This document shows, piece by piece, positions 28,274-38,164 of a stretch of DNA of 64,000 nucleotides. This DNA comes from CAWAHD01 sp963781785 (lineage in GTDB: Bacteria; Planctomycetota; Planctomycetia; Isosphaerales; Isosphaeraceae), in NCBI GenBank assembly GCA_963781785.1, contig CAWAHD010000002.1, positions 310,001 to 374,000 on the forward strand, written 5' to 3'. The notes beneath the pieces were generated by a model. That model did no database searches. It saw only the letters and a program-made list of their open reading frames with translations, and was not told where the DNA came from. Position 1 is the first letter of the stretch, and every line of letters starts with the position of its first letter. The position numbers and the translations under genes were made by a program.

Positions 28274-28359
28274 GAATCAGTCTCCACTTTTACGTAAATG
28301 TGTTATTTGCGACGATGATGGGGGCAATTGCTCAATGAGAGAGATTATCAACTTTATCC

Positions 28360-30402
28360 TCAACGAGCCGAGGCAGACGAGGCGACCGCGTAGAGCATCA
28401 CGACGGAGCGGGCCGCGGCTCGATACGAATGGCCCGGGATCGTCGGTGCCGTCTGCCAGGGCACGATGTCGTTCGGCGAATCGAGGGCCGTATCGATCCA
28501 GCGTCGCCATGAAGCCCCGGCGCCGGCGACCGGCAGCTCGAACTCGAGCGGCTCCCAGTAGGCGTTCAGGATGAAATGCAAGAACATCCGCTCCTTGCGG
28601 AGCTCCGCGCCCAGGGCGATCGTGTGCGAGCTCTCGCCCCAATCCGGCTCATGCAGTCTCACGCCATGCCACGCCCTGTTGGCCTCTCGCAGGAAGGTGT
28701 TAAGGCTCACGCGCTCTTGCTCGTGCTCCACGTCGCGCAGCGATCGCCTCGCGGCCAGAAGGCTCACGAAACGATGGACATCGGCGTGCTTCTCCAGGAG
28801 CGACCAGTCGAACCAGGTGGAGGGGTCGTCGTGGCAGTAGGCGTTGTTGTTGCCCTGCTGGGTGCGCCGGACCTCATCCCCCATCAAGATCATCGGGACT
28901 CCCAGCGACAAGAGCGTGAGAGTCAGGCCATTCTTCACCTGGCGATTCCGCAGTCTTTCGATCTCGTACTCCTCGGTCGGGCCTTCGATTCCGCAGTTCC
29001 AGCTCCGGTTGTCGTCGGCGCCATCGCGGTTGTTCTCGCCGTTGGCCTCGTTATGCTTGACGTTGTAGGAAACGAGGTCGTTGAGCGTGAAACCATCGTG
29101 GCATGTTATGAAGTTGACGCTCTGTTCGGCCTCGCGCTCTTTGTGGCCGTAGACTTCGGGACTTCCGACCATCCGGTCCGCGACGCGCCGCACCGTCCCA
29201 GGCGCGCCGCGGAGGAAGTCGCGAATGTCGTCGCGGAAGCGCCCGTTCCACTCCTTCCATGAGTCGCCGACGAAGCTTCCGACCTGGTAGAGCCCGGCCG
29301 CGTCCCACGCCTCGGCGATGAGCTTCGTGCCGGCCAGCGCCGGGTCCGACTCGATATCCCAGAGGACAGGCGGGTTCGCCATCGGGCGCCCGGAGTGGTC
29401 GCGGGCCAGGATCGACGCCAGGTCGAACCGAAAGCCGTCGACGTGCATCTCCTCGACCCAGTAGCGCAGGCTGTCCACGATCATCCGGCGGACGATCGGC
29501 TGGTTTCCATTCAGGGTATTCCCGCAACCGGTATAGTCGGCGTATCGCGAGCCGCCGTCTTCGAGGATGTAGTAAGTCGGGTTGTCGATGCCACGGAGAC
29601 TGAAGGTCGGCCCCGTGTGATCGCCCTCGGCGGTGTGGTTGAACACCACGTCGAGGATGATTTCGATGCCCGCACGGTGGAGGGCTTTCACCATGTCTCG
29701 GAACTCATTGACGGGGCCGAGAGAGTCGCGACGCGAGCTATAGGCCGGGTGCGGCGCGAAGAAGGACACGGGCTGATAACCCCAGTAGTTCACCACGCCC
29801 GGCGGAGAGGCCTGTGGGTCAAACGCAAACACAGGCAGCAACTCCACGGCGGTGATCCCGAGTCCTTTCAGATAGGGAATCCTCTCGATCAGCCCGATGA
29901 AGGTGCCGCGGGCCTTCTCGATGACCCCGGAGTTCGGGTGGCGCGTAAATCCTCGGACATGCATCTCGTAAATGATCGTGCGTGAAGAGGGCCGGCAGAG
30001 CGGGAGGTCTCCCTCCCAGTCGTACGCGCTGGGATCGACGACCACGCTTTTCATTGCAGTCGCCGCGTTGTCGCCCGCTTGTTTCGCGGCCTCGCGGTCA
30101 AAGTTCCTGGGGATGACAGCCCCTCGCCCGTACGGATCGATCAGGACCTTGGCGGGATCGAACCGCAGACCCCTGTCGGGGGCCGACGGCCCCTCGACGC
30201 GGTAGCCATAAATCTGTCCCGGCGGTACTCCTGGCACGAACACGTGCCAGTAGTGGTAGGACCGGTTCGTCACTCGATCGATCGGGATCACGCGGGACGG
30301 CCTGGCGTCGTCCTCCCGGTCAAATAGCAGGAGTTCAACTCCCGTGGCGGTGCGCGAGAACAGACTGAAGTTGACGCCCCCCTCGATGACTGTGGCGCCC
30401 AT
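28360..30402 (-). CDS. glgX: Glycogen debranching enzyme GlgX
   Basis: 680 aa, GH13 family. It removes alpha-1,6 branches from limit-dextrin glycogen. It has an N-terminal CBM48 (MGATVIEGGVNFSLFSRTAT), then the catalytic barrel: VVFNHTAEG (region I), DGFRFDLAS (nucleophile Asp), LIAEAWDAAG (acid Glu) and NFITCHDGFTL (transition-state His-Asp). The start is uncertain. A GTG at 30476 with GGGAG upstream would give a normal longer N-terminus, but it is one frame off, so a missing base near 30420 is possible. It lies 136 bp downstream of xfp on the same strand, linking glycogen breakdown to the phosphoketolase path. Confidence 0.93.
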   Translation of the reverse strand: MGATVIEGGVNFSLFSRTATGVELLLFDREDDARPSRVIPIDRVTNRSYHYWHVFVPGVPPGQIYGYRVEGPSAPDRGLRFDPAKVLIDPYGRGAVIPRNFDREAAKQAGDNAATAMKSVVVDPSAYDWEGDLPLCRPSSRTIIYEMHVRGFTRHPNSGVIEKARGTFIGLIERIPYLKGLGITAVELLPVFAFDPQASPPGVVNYWGYQPVSFFAPHPAYSSRRDSLGPVNEFRDMVKALHRAGIEIILDVVFNHTAEGDHTGPTFSLRGIDNPTYYILEDGGSRYADYTGCGNTLNGNQPIVRRMIVDSLRYWVEEMHVDGFRFDLASILARDHSGRPMANPPVLWDIESDPALAGTKLIAEAWDAAGLYQVGSFVGDSWKEWNGRFRDDIRDFLRGAPGTVRRVADRMVGSPEVYGHKEREAEQSVNFITCHDGFTLNDLVSYNVKHNEANGENNRDGADDNRSWNCGIEGPTEEYEIERLRNRQVKNGLTLTLLSLGVPMILMGDEVRRTQQGNNNAYCHDDPSTWFDWSLLEKHADVHRFVSLLAARRSLRDVEHEQERVSLNTFLREANRAWHGVRLHEPDWGESSHTIALGAELRKERMFLHFILNAYWEPLEFELPVAGAGASWRRWIDTALDSPNDIVPWQTAPTIPGHSYRAAARSVVMLYAVASSASAR

Positions 30403-30538
30403 GGGACAGCTTCGGCCAATGCCGAGGGCGGAGGCACTGGCGAGGGGACTGCGCTGCTCTCTTGGGCGACCGTCACGACCTGCTCCCTTCTGCAGCCGGT
30501 CCCGTGTGCCGGGACGACGTGGCGATGGTCTCTTCGAC

Positions 30539-32995
30539 CTAGACGTTGTCGCCTTCGGTGGTTGTGGTCCCCTTGGAAGCTGCCCCCGCTAACCCCCACC
30601 TCCAGCCGCTGATCGCCGGCATGTCATCGCCGTGTCGTTCGATGTACTCCTTGTGCTCGATCAGCTTCTCGTGAATCGCCTGTTTGAAGTAGGCTGCGCG
30701 GGAGCCGAGCTGGGGAAGCCGGTCGATCACGTCCTCCACCAGATGAAACCGGTCGAGATCGTTCTTGACCACCATGTCGAATGGCGTTGTCGTGGTACCC
30801 TCCTCCTTGTAGCCGCGGACGTGCAGGTTCTTGTGGTTGGTCCGCCGGTACGTCAAACGGTGGATGAGCCAGGGGTAGCCGTGGAAGGCGAAGATGATCG
30901 GCTTGTCCTTTGTGAACAGGGCGTCGAAGTCCGCGTCGGAAAGCCCGTGCGGGTGTTCGCTCGCCGGCTGCAGTTTCATCAGGTTCACGACGTTGACCAC
31001 GCGCACCTTGAGTTCGGGCAGGTGCCGGCGCAGCAACTCGACTGCCGCCAGCGTCTCCAGGGTCGGCACGTCGCCGCAGCAGGCCATGACCACGTCCGGC
31101 TCGCCGCCTTTGTCGTTGCTGGCCCACTCCCAGATGCCGAGCCCGGCGGCGCAATGCTTGATCGCTTGATCCATGGTCAACCACTGCGGCGCGGGTTGCT
31201 TCCCGGCGATGACGACGTTCACGTAGTTCCGGCTGCGCATGCAGTGATCAGTGACCGAAAGCAGCGTGTTGGCATCCGGAGGCAGATAGACCCGGACGAC
31301 CGAGGCTTTTTTGTTGACGACGTGGTCGATGAAGCCGGGGTCCTGGTGGCTCAAGCCGTTATGATCCTGCCTCCACACGTGCGAGCTGAGCAGGTAGTTG
31401 AGCGACGCGATCGGCCGGCGCCAGGGAATTTCGTGGCACACCTTCAACCACTTGGCGTGCTGGTTGAACATCGAGTCGATGATGTGGATGAACGCTTCGT
31501 AGCACGAGAAGAACCCATGCCGGCCGGTGAGCAGGTATCCCTCCAGCCAGCCCTGGCACTGGTGTTCGCTCAAGACCTCCATCACGCGGCCGTCCGGCGA
31601 CAGGTGGTCGTCTTCCGGGTAGATTTCGGCCATGTAGCAGCGATTGGTCACCTCAAGCACGTCTTGCCAACGGTTCGAGTTGTTTTCGTCGGGGCTGAAC
31701 AGGCGCAGATTTTTGCTGTCCAGGTTTTGCTTCATGATGTCCCGGAGAAACTTGCCCATCTCGCGGGTCGATTCGGCGTCGATTGCCCCAGGGCTCTTCA
31801 CGTTGACGGCATAGTCGCGGAAATCCGGCATCTTCAGGTCTCGGAGCAGCAAGCCGCCGTTGGCGTGCGGGTTGTCGCTCATCCGCCGGTGGCCCTTCGG
31901 CGCCAGTTCGGCCAATTCGGGCTTGAGCCGCCCCTGGGCGTCGAATAGCTCTTCGGGCCGGTAGCTCTTCATCCACTGTTCGAGGATGCGAATGTGCTCG
32001 GGCTTGTCCATGTCGCCCATCGGTACCTGATGCGAGCGCCAGTAGTCCTCGCACTTCTTGCCGTCGATCTCCGGCGGACAGGTCCAGCCCTTGGGCGTGC
32101 GGAAGACGATCATCGGCCAGGCCGGCCGCTTCACGACGCCCTTGGTACGGGCGTCAGCCCAGATCTGCTTGATCTCTGCCAACACGGTGTCGAGCACTCC
32201 AGCCAATTGCTGCTGGACCGCCGCCGGGTCGTGTCCCTCGACGAAGTACGGCTTGTAGCCCATGCCCTCGAAGAACTTCTGCAGTTCGGGCTTCGGGATG
32301 CGGGCGAGGAAGCAGGGGTTGGCGATCTTGTAGCCGTTCAGGTGGAGGATCGGGAGTACGCACCCGTCTCGGGCTGGATTGAGGAACTTGTTGCCGTGCC
32401 AGCCGGTTGCGAGGGGTCCGGTCTCCGCCTCGCCGTCGCCGACGACACAGGCGACGATCAGGTCCGGGTTGTCGAACGCTGCCCCATAGGCGTGGCTCAG
32501 GGCGTACCCAAGCTCGCCCCCCTCGTGAATGCTGCCGGGCGTCTCGGGCGCGACATGGCTGGGGATGCCTCCCGGGAAGCTGAACTGCTTGAACAGCTTC
32601 CGCATCCCATCGGCGTCCTGGCTGATCTCCGGGTAGACCTCGCTGTAAGTCCCCTCCAGGTAGGCGTGAGCGACCAATGAAGGGCCGCCATGCCCCGGCC
32701 CGATGATGTAAATCATGTCCAGATCATCACGCTTGATGACCCGGTTGAGGTGCGTGCAAAGCATGTTGAGGCCCGGCGACGTGCCCCAGTGCCCGAGCAG
32801 GCGCGGCTTGATGTGCTCACGCTTGAGCGGCTCCCGCAGGAGGGGGTTGGCAAGCAGGTAGATCTGCCCGACCGCGAGATAATTCGCGGCCCGCCAGTAG
32901 GCGTCGAGCTTGCGGAGCTCGTCCGTCGACAGCGGTACCTTCTCGCCTTGAGAATCGCCCGACGACTTCGCGGCCTCGTGGCGTGATTGAATCAT
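30539..32995 (-). CDS. xfp: Phosphoketolase Xfp (xylulose-5-P / fructose-6-P)
   Basis: 818 aa, full length. It is a thiamine-diphosphate enzyme that cleaves xylulose-5-P or fructose-6-P with phosphate to acetyl-P plus glyceraldehyde-3-P or erythrose-4-P. It shows the family marks: HWGTSPGLN, IIGPGHGGPSL, GDGEAETGPLATGWHGNKF (ThDP/Mg2+ site) and SSHVWRQDHNGLSHQDPGF. The ATG at 32995 is the first in frame. The intact length and conserved motifs suggest a working enzyme. With glgX it could feed stored glucose to acetyl-P and ATP. Confidence 0.95.
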   Translation of the reverse strand: MIQSRHEAAKSSGDSQGEKVPLSTDELRKLDAYWRAANYLAVGQIYLLANPLLREPLKREHIKPRLLGHWGTSPGLNMLCTHLNRVIKRDDLDMIYIIGPGHGGPSLVAHAYLEGTYSEVYPEISQDADGMRKLFKQFSFPGGIPSHVAPETPGSIHEGGELGYALSHAYGAAFDNPDLIVACVVGDGEAETGPLATGWHGNKFLNPARDGCVLPILHLNGYKIANPCFLARIPKPELQKFFEGMGYKPYFVEGHDPAAVQQQLAGVLDTVLAEIKQIWADARTKGVVKRPAWPMIVFRTPKGWTCPPEIDGKKCEDYWRSHQVPMGDMDKPEHIRILEQWMKSYRPEELFDAQGRLKPELAELAPKGHRRMSDNPHANGGLLLRDLKMPDFRDYAVNVKSPGAIDAESTREMGKFLRDIMKQNLDSKNLRLFSPDENNSNRWQDVLEVTNRCYMAEIYPEDDHLSPDGRVMEVLSEHQCQGWLEGYLLTGRHGFFSCYEAFIHIIDSMFNQHAKWLKVCHEIPWRRPIASLNYLLSSHVWRQDHNGLSHQDPGFIDHVVNKKASVVRVYLPPDANTLLSVTDHCMRSRNYVNVVIAGKQPAPQWLTMDQAIKHCAAGLGIWEWASNDKGGEPDVVMACCGDVPTLETLAAVELLRRHLPELKVRVVNVVNLMKLQPASEHPHGLSDADFDALFTKDKPIIFAFHGYPWLIHRLTYRRTNHKNLHVRGYKEEGTTTTPFDMVVKNDLDRFHLVEDVIDRLPQLGSRAAYFKQAIHEKLIEHKEYIERHGDDMPAISGWRWGLAGAASKGTTTTEGDNV

Positions 32996-33235
32996 TGACG
33001 TCGCGCCTCATCGCAGATGAAGCTGTAACCAGCTTCTCATACGAAATCCAGACGGTTTACGGTAGCCAGGAATCTGCGAGGGCGCACCTGTCAAGACTGA
33101 CAGTCGGTGGGGGAAAAAGTTGCAGGGCTGGCGGCAATCCTCTACCAACTCGCCCTGGACGCAGCATCGCGAGGGCGGCGCCACCTCATGTTCTCGGATG
33201 TACATCTGGGCCGTAGGCGAGCCCACCGAAATCGC

Positions 33236-33634
33236 TCATCCCTGGCTGAGGGACCCGGATATGAACCGACGACCGGCCAGTGCTTCCCTCAAGGCGGGAA
33301 GGAGGTCCGAAGCGAGCCGGGACTTGATGACGTATCCCACGGCACCGGCCGCGAGCGCTGCGCGAACATAATCCTCATCGCCGTGGACAGTCAGGAACAC
33401 GAACTTCGACCGCGATCCGGCCGCCCGCAGCGACCGCATCGCCTCGATCCCGTCCAGGAAAGGCATCGAAATGTCGAGCACCAAGACGTCGGGCGCGAGC
33501 CGGGCGGCTGCCTCGACCGCCGCCCGCCCGTCGCGGACAGTCTCGACCACTTCGAACTCCGGCTCGAGGAGTCGAGATTCGATCTCGAGGAACGCCTGGT
33601 GATCATCGGCCAACAAGACACTGGCCCGGCTCAC
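33236..33634 (-). CDS. Stand-alone receiver-domain protein
   Basis: 132 aa from a GTG at 33634 with GGGAGGG upstream. It has a complete receiver: the acidic pair in LLADDHQ, phospho-acceptor Asp54 in VLVLDISMPF, Thr in FLTVHGDED and the conserved Lys in GYVIKSRL. There is no HTH or other output domain; it stops with the GRRFISGSLSQG that normally leads into a NarL-type linker. It may act as a phosphate sink or by protein contact, or be a truncated NarL-family regulator. It sits downstream of the histidine kinase / regulator / permease genes. Confidence 0.8.
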   Translation of the reverse strand: MSRASVLLADDHQAFLEIESRLLEPEFEVVETVRDGRAAVEAAARLAPDVLVLDISMPFLDGIEAMRSLRAAGSRSKFVFLTVHGDEDYVRAALAAGAVGYVIKSRLASDLLPALREALAGRRFISGSLSQG

Positions 33635-33836
33635 AGGTCCCTCCCGTCTTCCTTTGGGGGCGTGAACGGCCTTGATCACTCCCCCGGGATGGCCCGAGCG
33701 AGAAGGACCACGGCGCGGGTCCGTGTTTAACGATATGAGTTCACGGGGGGCGAGGTCTACTGGCAGAAGTGACAGGTTCGTCGAGGGAATAACGATAGGT
33801 GTGCGGCGGGATAATCCCGATCCGTGAGAGAGGGTA

Positions 33837-34931
33837 TCATTCCTCGACCACGGTTTGGGCCATGGGGAGTGTGAGCCCGACGTGTTCGAACACGATCTTG
33901 AGCATCACCGTCAATGGCACGGCCAGCACCATCCCGACAAGGCCCCAGCACAGGCCCCAGAACGCGAGTGCGACCAACACGATGAGTGGATTGAGGCCCA
34001 CGGCGTGAGCGGTCAGTCGTGGCTCGATGAAGTTGTTGGTCACGGCGTACGCCAAGATGAGCAGCGCCAGTACCGCAACCGGCCGCCAGGGCGGCTCCAG
34101 TTCGAGGAACGCCAGCAACACCGGAAGTACGAAGGCAACCAGGCTACCCACATAAGGGATGAAATTGCCGACGAAGGCCAGGATACCCCACATTCCCGGG
34201 AATGACACGCCGAAGGCCCACAAGATGACCACGATGGGTAGCGCCGTCACCAGGCTGGAGAGTACCTTGGCCCTCAGGTATGAGTCCATGGCCCGGTTGA
34301 TCGAATCGAACATTCTGAGAACGCGGTCAGCCTGTACCGGCTGAATGCTCGCCCGGACCAGGTCGGGAAAACGACGAGCCACGGGCAGCAGGAACAGCAA
34401 ATACAACACGACGAGCAGGGCGTCGGTCAAGAAGCCGGCCGCCGTGTTCACCAGAATGGAAGCCAGGGCCTTGAACCTCGCGGCGTTCTCCGCCTCGATC
34501 TGGGCCCCGTCGCGGGCGGGGGTGAGCACCCAGGAGGGCAGGCGGTCTCGGCCCCAGGTGCGAAGCTGAGTGAGCAGTTCCTGGGATCGCTCGATGAGGT
34601 GAGGCAGCTCGGCCTTGAGGTTGACGAGGTTGCCGTAGAGGAGGAAGGCCAGCCCGAGTATCGCCGCCCCAACGAGCAGGGCCAGGAGCGGTCCGGCGAC
34701 GATCGCGGGGACCCTCCGGCGCAAGCGGCGCTCAACCGGAAGGACGGTGTAAGCCAGGAACACCGCGAGGGTCAGAGGGCGGAGCAGCGGGGCCAGTTCC
34801 TTGAGGAGGTACCAACTCGCTGCGGCGCACACCAAGGCCGCGGCCATCGCATAGAGCGGACCAAAACCATGTTTCATTCGAACCAAGCGGTTATCAGCAA
34901 ACCACCCGCCCTGGTCCCCGCTGGGCTCCAT
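33837..34931 (-). CDS. AI-2E family permease
   Basis: 364 aa from the ATG at 34931, with AAGGTGAG upstream. Seven to eight membrane helices and the family signatures LAYTVLPVERRLRR, GNFIPYVGSLVAFVLPVLLA and NNFIEPRLTAHAVGLNPLIVL identify the AI-2E/PerM family. Members transport or sense small molecules; some are Na+/H+ antiporters. The frame is open back into the response-regulator gene, so gene callers may report one 604-aa fusion. That fusion arises from a one-base shift in the regulator (see findings). Confidence 0.85.
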   Translation of the reverse strand: MEPSGDQGGWFADNRLVRMKHGFGPLYAMAAALVCAAASWYLLKELAPLLRPLTLAVFLAYTVLPVERRLRRRVPAIVAGPLLALLVGAAILGLAFLLYGNLVNLKAELPHLIERSQELLTQLRTWGRDRLPSWVLTPARDGAQIEAENAARFKALASILVNTAAGFLTDALLVVLYLLFLLPVARRFPDLVRASIQPVQADRVLRMFDSINRAMDSYLRAKVLSSLVTALPIVVILWAFGVSFPGMWGILAFVGNFIPYVGSLVAFVLPVLLAFLELEPPWRPVAVLALLILAYAVTNNFIEPRLTAHAVGLNPLIVLVALAFWGLCWGLVGMVLAVPLTVMLKIVFEHVGLTLPMAQTVVEE

Positions 34932-35011
34932 CGCGTGTCTCACCTTTACTGCGGGAGATTCTCCGGTCGCACATTCGCAGACGCCAGGAGTCGTCCTTCT
35001 CAGGTGCTTGG

Positions 35012-35651
35012 CTAGACGGCGACCACGCCGAGCTTGACGGCGTACTGCACCAGCCCAGCGCTGCGTCGTGATCCCGAGTTCGTGCATCATGCTGTACTTG
35101 TGGAACGCGACGGTCCGCGGCGTGATTTTCATGATCTGGGCGATTTCCTTCATCGTGCGCCCCTCAGCCAGCAGTTGCAACACTTCGCGCTGACGGGTGC
35201 TCAACTGGCCCGTTGGACTCGTCGGTCCAGGATCGCGGAGGAAGGACCCAACGAGGCCCTGCGTGGACAGAGGCGTCACGTAGGAGCGCCCCTCGAAGAC
35301 TTCCTGGATCGCCTTGAGCAGCTCCGAGGCGGCCGAGTTCTTGAGGAGGTATCCGGATGCTCCGGCACGGAACGCCTCGGCGGCGAGGTCGGGATCCTCG
35401 CTGACCGTCAGAAAGATCAGCTTGACCTCGGGCATGAGGCGTTTGAGTTGTCGGCCGGCGTCCAGCCCGTTCAACAGGGGCATTGCGACGTCGAGCACGA
35501 CGATGTCCGGTCGGAGTTCGGACGCGGCTTCGATCAGAGCGCGTCCGTCACCCACGGCACCGACCACGTCACAGGGCAATTCGAGCAGACGCGCGAAGGC
35601 TTCCCGGACCAGTCGGTGGTCGTCCGCCAGAATGACACGCGGTCGTCGCAT
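35012..35651 (-). CDS. NarL/FixJ-family response regulator (one-base frameshift near its end)
   Basis: 212 aa when repaired. The receiver has Asp10/11 (LADDH), phospho-acceptor Asp54 (VVLDVAMPLLNG) and Lys in GYLLKNSAAS. The LuxR HTH is LSTRQREVLQLLAEGRTMKE...ITPRTVAFHKY. At 35063 one extra base displaces the frame. In the shifted frame the normal ending SAGLVQYAVKLGVVAV and a TAG at 35012 are seen. It is 24 bp downstream of the histidine kinase gene, its likely partner. Confidence 0.88.
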
Positions 35652-35675
35652 GGCCGTCTCCCCAGGATCGAAGCA

Positions 35676-36665
35676 TCACCCGCCGCATGATACACGTGTC
35701 GGCGGCCCGTGAGAAGCGTCTTCCCGCCGGTTAGTGGAGGACGAATCCATTGGTATGCGGACGTCGATCTGTACACCGCCAGGAGGCCGCGAGAGGATCG
35801 CGATGTCACCGCCGACCAGGCGCAGCCGCTCCCTCATGCTGACCAGGCCGAGCCCCCCCTTGCCATCAGCCGAGCCGGTGTCGAAACCGCACCCGTCGTC
35901 GGAGATCCGGAGGGAGATCTCGTCTGGTATTCCACGCAGCTCGACCCGGGCATGCCGGGCTCCGCTGTGCTTGATGACGTTCCGCAGGGCTTCCTGGGTG
36001 ATGCGGTAGAGACACAAGGACGTGTCAGCCGATATCGTGGACGCGACCTGAAGGGCGGTAAAATCGATTTCCACGCCATGGGTATGGCTCAACTCGCTGC
36101 ACAGGCCGCGGACGGCGACCACGAGCCCAAGTTGCTCGACTTTGGTGGGGTGCAACTGGTGTGAGAGCTCATGCACTTCGGCGGACAGTTGCTTGACTCG
36201 ACCTGACAGCTCGTGGATCCGCTTGCCGAGCAAGGCACTGGACACGGGCGGGTTCTGGCCCAGCAGGTCCAAGTCGACGGCCAGGAGTGCCAGGCTCTGG
36301 TTCAGGTCGTCGTGCAACTCAAGGGCGATGCGTCGGCGTTCCGTTTCTTGGGCCAAGAGCAGCCGGCCTGTCAACCTCCCCAACTCGAGTTGACCCTCGC
36401 GCAAGCCCTTCTGCGCCCGTCTCCGATTCGCACGTTCCAACAGCAGGCCGGCAATCAGCAGGGCCTCAGCGACACAAACCGCTATCGCACTGATCACTTG
36501 CCATTTGTAGAGATCCCAGAAGTTCGGCGGCTTATTCAAGATGATAATCTCGGGTGGTAGCCTCTCCTCTGGGACGCCCCAGCGGTTCAGTTCAGGCCAA
36601 TCGACCACGGCCGGGTTCTTGGTCGTTTTGGAGAGCCTGATGCTTTCGGGGTCTTGGCCAGCCAA
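35676..36665 (-). CDS. Sensor histidine kinase, C-terminal (HisKA_3/HATPase) part
   Basis: 329 aa in this frame. One membrane helix (WQVISAIAVCVAEALLIAGLLL) leads to a NarX-type kinase: the H-box ERRRIALELHDDLNQSL (phospho-acceptor His) and the HATPase N-box region ITQEALRNVIKHSGA, then DDGCGFD and GGLGLVSMRERL. The frame is open before the listed ATG, with FETEGANAAAIALCVLAG just upstream. That upstream stretch continues the sensor domain of the next entry. Together they make one protein of about 630 aa interrupted by one extra base at 36711. Confidence 0.88.
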   Translation of the reverse strand: MAGQDPESIRLSKTTKNPAVVDWPELNRWGVPEERLPPEIIILNKPPNFWDLYKWQVISAIAVCVAEALLIAGLLLERANRRRAQKGLREGQLELGRLTGRLLLAQETERRRIALELHDDLNQSLALLAVDLDLLGQNPPVSSALLGKRIHELSGRVKQLSAEVHELSHQLHPTKVEQLGLVVAVRGLCSELSHTHGVEIDFTALQVASTISADTSLCLYRITQEALRNVIKHSGARHARVELRGIPDEISLRISDDGCGFDTGSADGKGGLGLVSMRERLRLVGGDIAILSRPPGGVQIDVRIPMDSSSTNRREDASHGPPTRVSCGG

Positions 36666-37569
36666 GACGCATAGCGCGATGGCCGCCGCATTTGCGCCTT
36701 CGGTCTCGAAGCGCGATACAGCCGCCGACGATCCCGCCTCCGAAGTACGTGCTGTAATGGCCGTAGACCGGTGCGTTCGCCGCGGCCGAGATTCGACGGG
36801 CCACGTCCGCCGGAATGTAGGCGTTCCCGAGACCGTCTTCGAGGACGTGGAGATAGTAGACGACGCTGCGATCTGGCAAGTTGGCGACCTCGCCCAAGAG
36901 ATCGTTGAGAGGCAAGCCAGTCAGATAAACAAAATCCAACTTGGTTTCGTAGCGGCGGAACGCTCGCCTTGCCTCTTCGGTCCAGTAAGCGTCTGTACGC
37001 GATTTGCCCGAGACGACCACCACGTGCCGGGTGTCCGGGTGAAGCCGGAGGGCGAGGTCCAGAGTTGGTTCCAGGTCTACAGTCATGGGAATTCCCAGGA
37101 CGCCTTCACCCAAGGTCCGGGCTTCCACTTCATGCTGATCGATCGCGCCAAAGACGATGGGCACGCCGGGAAATAGGTTGTCGCGGTACTTGAGTACGAA
37201 GTCGAGCGACGGGGCGAGCGCCGCGATGATCACATCGGGCTCCCTCCCCAAATACTTCGTCCGAAGGAAATCGGCCAAATGGCTCTGATATCGCTCGTCT
37301 GAAAATCTCGTGGAATCCAGGTACTCGTTAAAAACTTCAAAGCGGGCGGGCAGGCCGCTCATGAGACCAAGTCGCAAGCTGTCCTGGAATCGGAGAACCC
37401 CCGGCTGCCCATCGCTCGTCGGGTAGACGACGAGTACCCGCTTGGTCTCCCCGGCTGCCGTGACCGAGCACGAGGCGAGGACGAGGAGGGCCGCCAGAAA
37501 GTGGGACAGCTCCGCGATCGAGGTGGACCGTGACCACGGGGTCGATTGCGCTGGTGATCCGGGTCTCAT
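36592..37569 (-). CDS. Sensor histidine kinase, N-terminal ABC-substrate-binding-like sensor part
   Basis: Up to about residue 285 this is the extracytoplasmic sensor of the same kinase. It has a signal/anchor (FLAALLVLASCSVTAAGETKR) and a periplasmic-binding-protein-like domain of the ABC_sub_bind type (RVLVVYPTSDGQPG, PDVIIAALAPSLDFVLKY, GVPIVFGAIDQHE, APVYGHYSTYFGGGIVGG). After GGCIA (36712) the frame turns into Arg-rich nonsense, while the real continuation is one frame over. The ligand is unknown. Expected signalling: ligand binding outside, then phosphorylation of the regulator at 35012-35651. Confidence 0.82.
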   Translation of the reverse strand: MRPGSPAQSTPWSRSTSIAELSHFLAALLVLASCSVTAAGETKRVLVVYPTSDGQPGVLRFQDSLRLGLMSGLPARFEVFNEYLDSTRFSDERYQSHLADFLRTKYLGREPDVIIAALAPSLDFVLKYRDNLFPGVPIVFGAIDQHEVEARTLGEGVLGIPMTVDLEPTLDLALRLHPDTRHVVVVSGKSRTDAYWTEEARRAFRRYETKLDFVYLTGLPLNDLLGEVANLPDRSVVYYLHVLEDGLGNAYIPADVARRISAAANAPVYGHYSTYFGGGIVGGCIALRDRRRKCGGHRAMRLGWPRPRKHQALQNDQEPGRGRLA

Positions 37570-38164
37570 GACGCTCCCGCTTGCTTACGAACCACGCGGC
37601 CCAAGGTACGCGTCGCGCCGGGAGGTTACCCCACGGCAAGACCGTCGTCCACGGTGCAGCCCGGTTGGGCGGTCGGACGTGAGCACCTGCTCGTTGTACC
37701 TCAACGCTTTCCCGGTTGCGAGCTATCTCACGCGGCAGACAGAGTGTATCACTCCGGTTGCTCTCGCTCACCGGTCGACCGCCGTGACCAGTCGGCCCGT
37801 GATCTGCTCGTGGACCTCAAGAACCTGCTGCGCGACCTCGATCATGCGGGAACCCCGCACTCGACCGTGGCGGCCCCGCCCAGTCCGAAAGAGATCGCCC
37901 AGAGCGATTCCGCATTCAGAACCTGCGCGATTGCGATGCGGCCTTCGGGCATTGCGGGAACTGGGAGCCAGTCAGTGGGATCTGTCCTGGCTTCTTACGG
38001 CCTGGCACCGGAGAGTCCTGGGCGATGGCAAAAGTCCGCTCGGTTCTTTTCACTCAGAGCCCGTGCCTCTGCCCTGGTCTTCCAAGGAGGTCCTCCTTTC
38101 CAGAGGACGGCAGCAACGTGAGGAATCAGAGCGTGAGGAGCCGGCTCGGGCGGTTGCTCGCTGA

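Noticed and set aside
33837..35651. New fusion of response regulator and AI-2E transporter
   Set aside because: The normal end and stop of the regulator are visible one base out of frame, and the permease has its own start and ribosome-binding site.
37442..38164. 240-aa plus-strand ORF upstream of the debris region
   Set aside because: Arg/Ser-rich, without domain pattern, antisense to the histidine kinase start; the recognisable scraps are in other frames.
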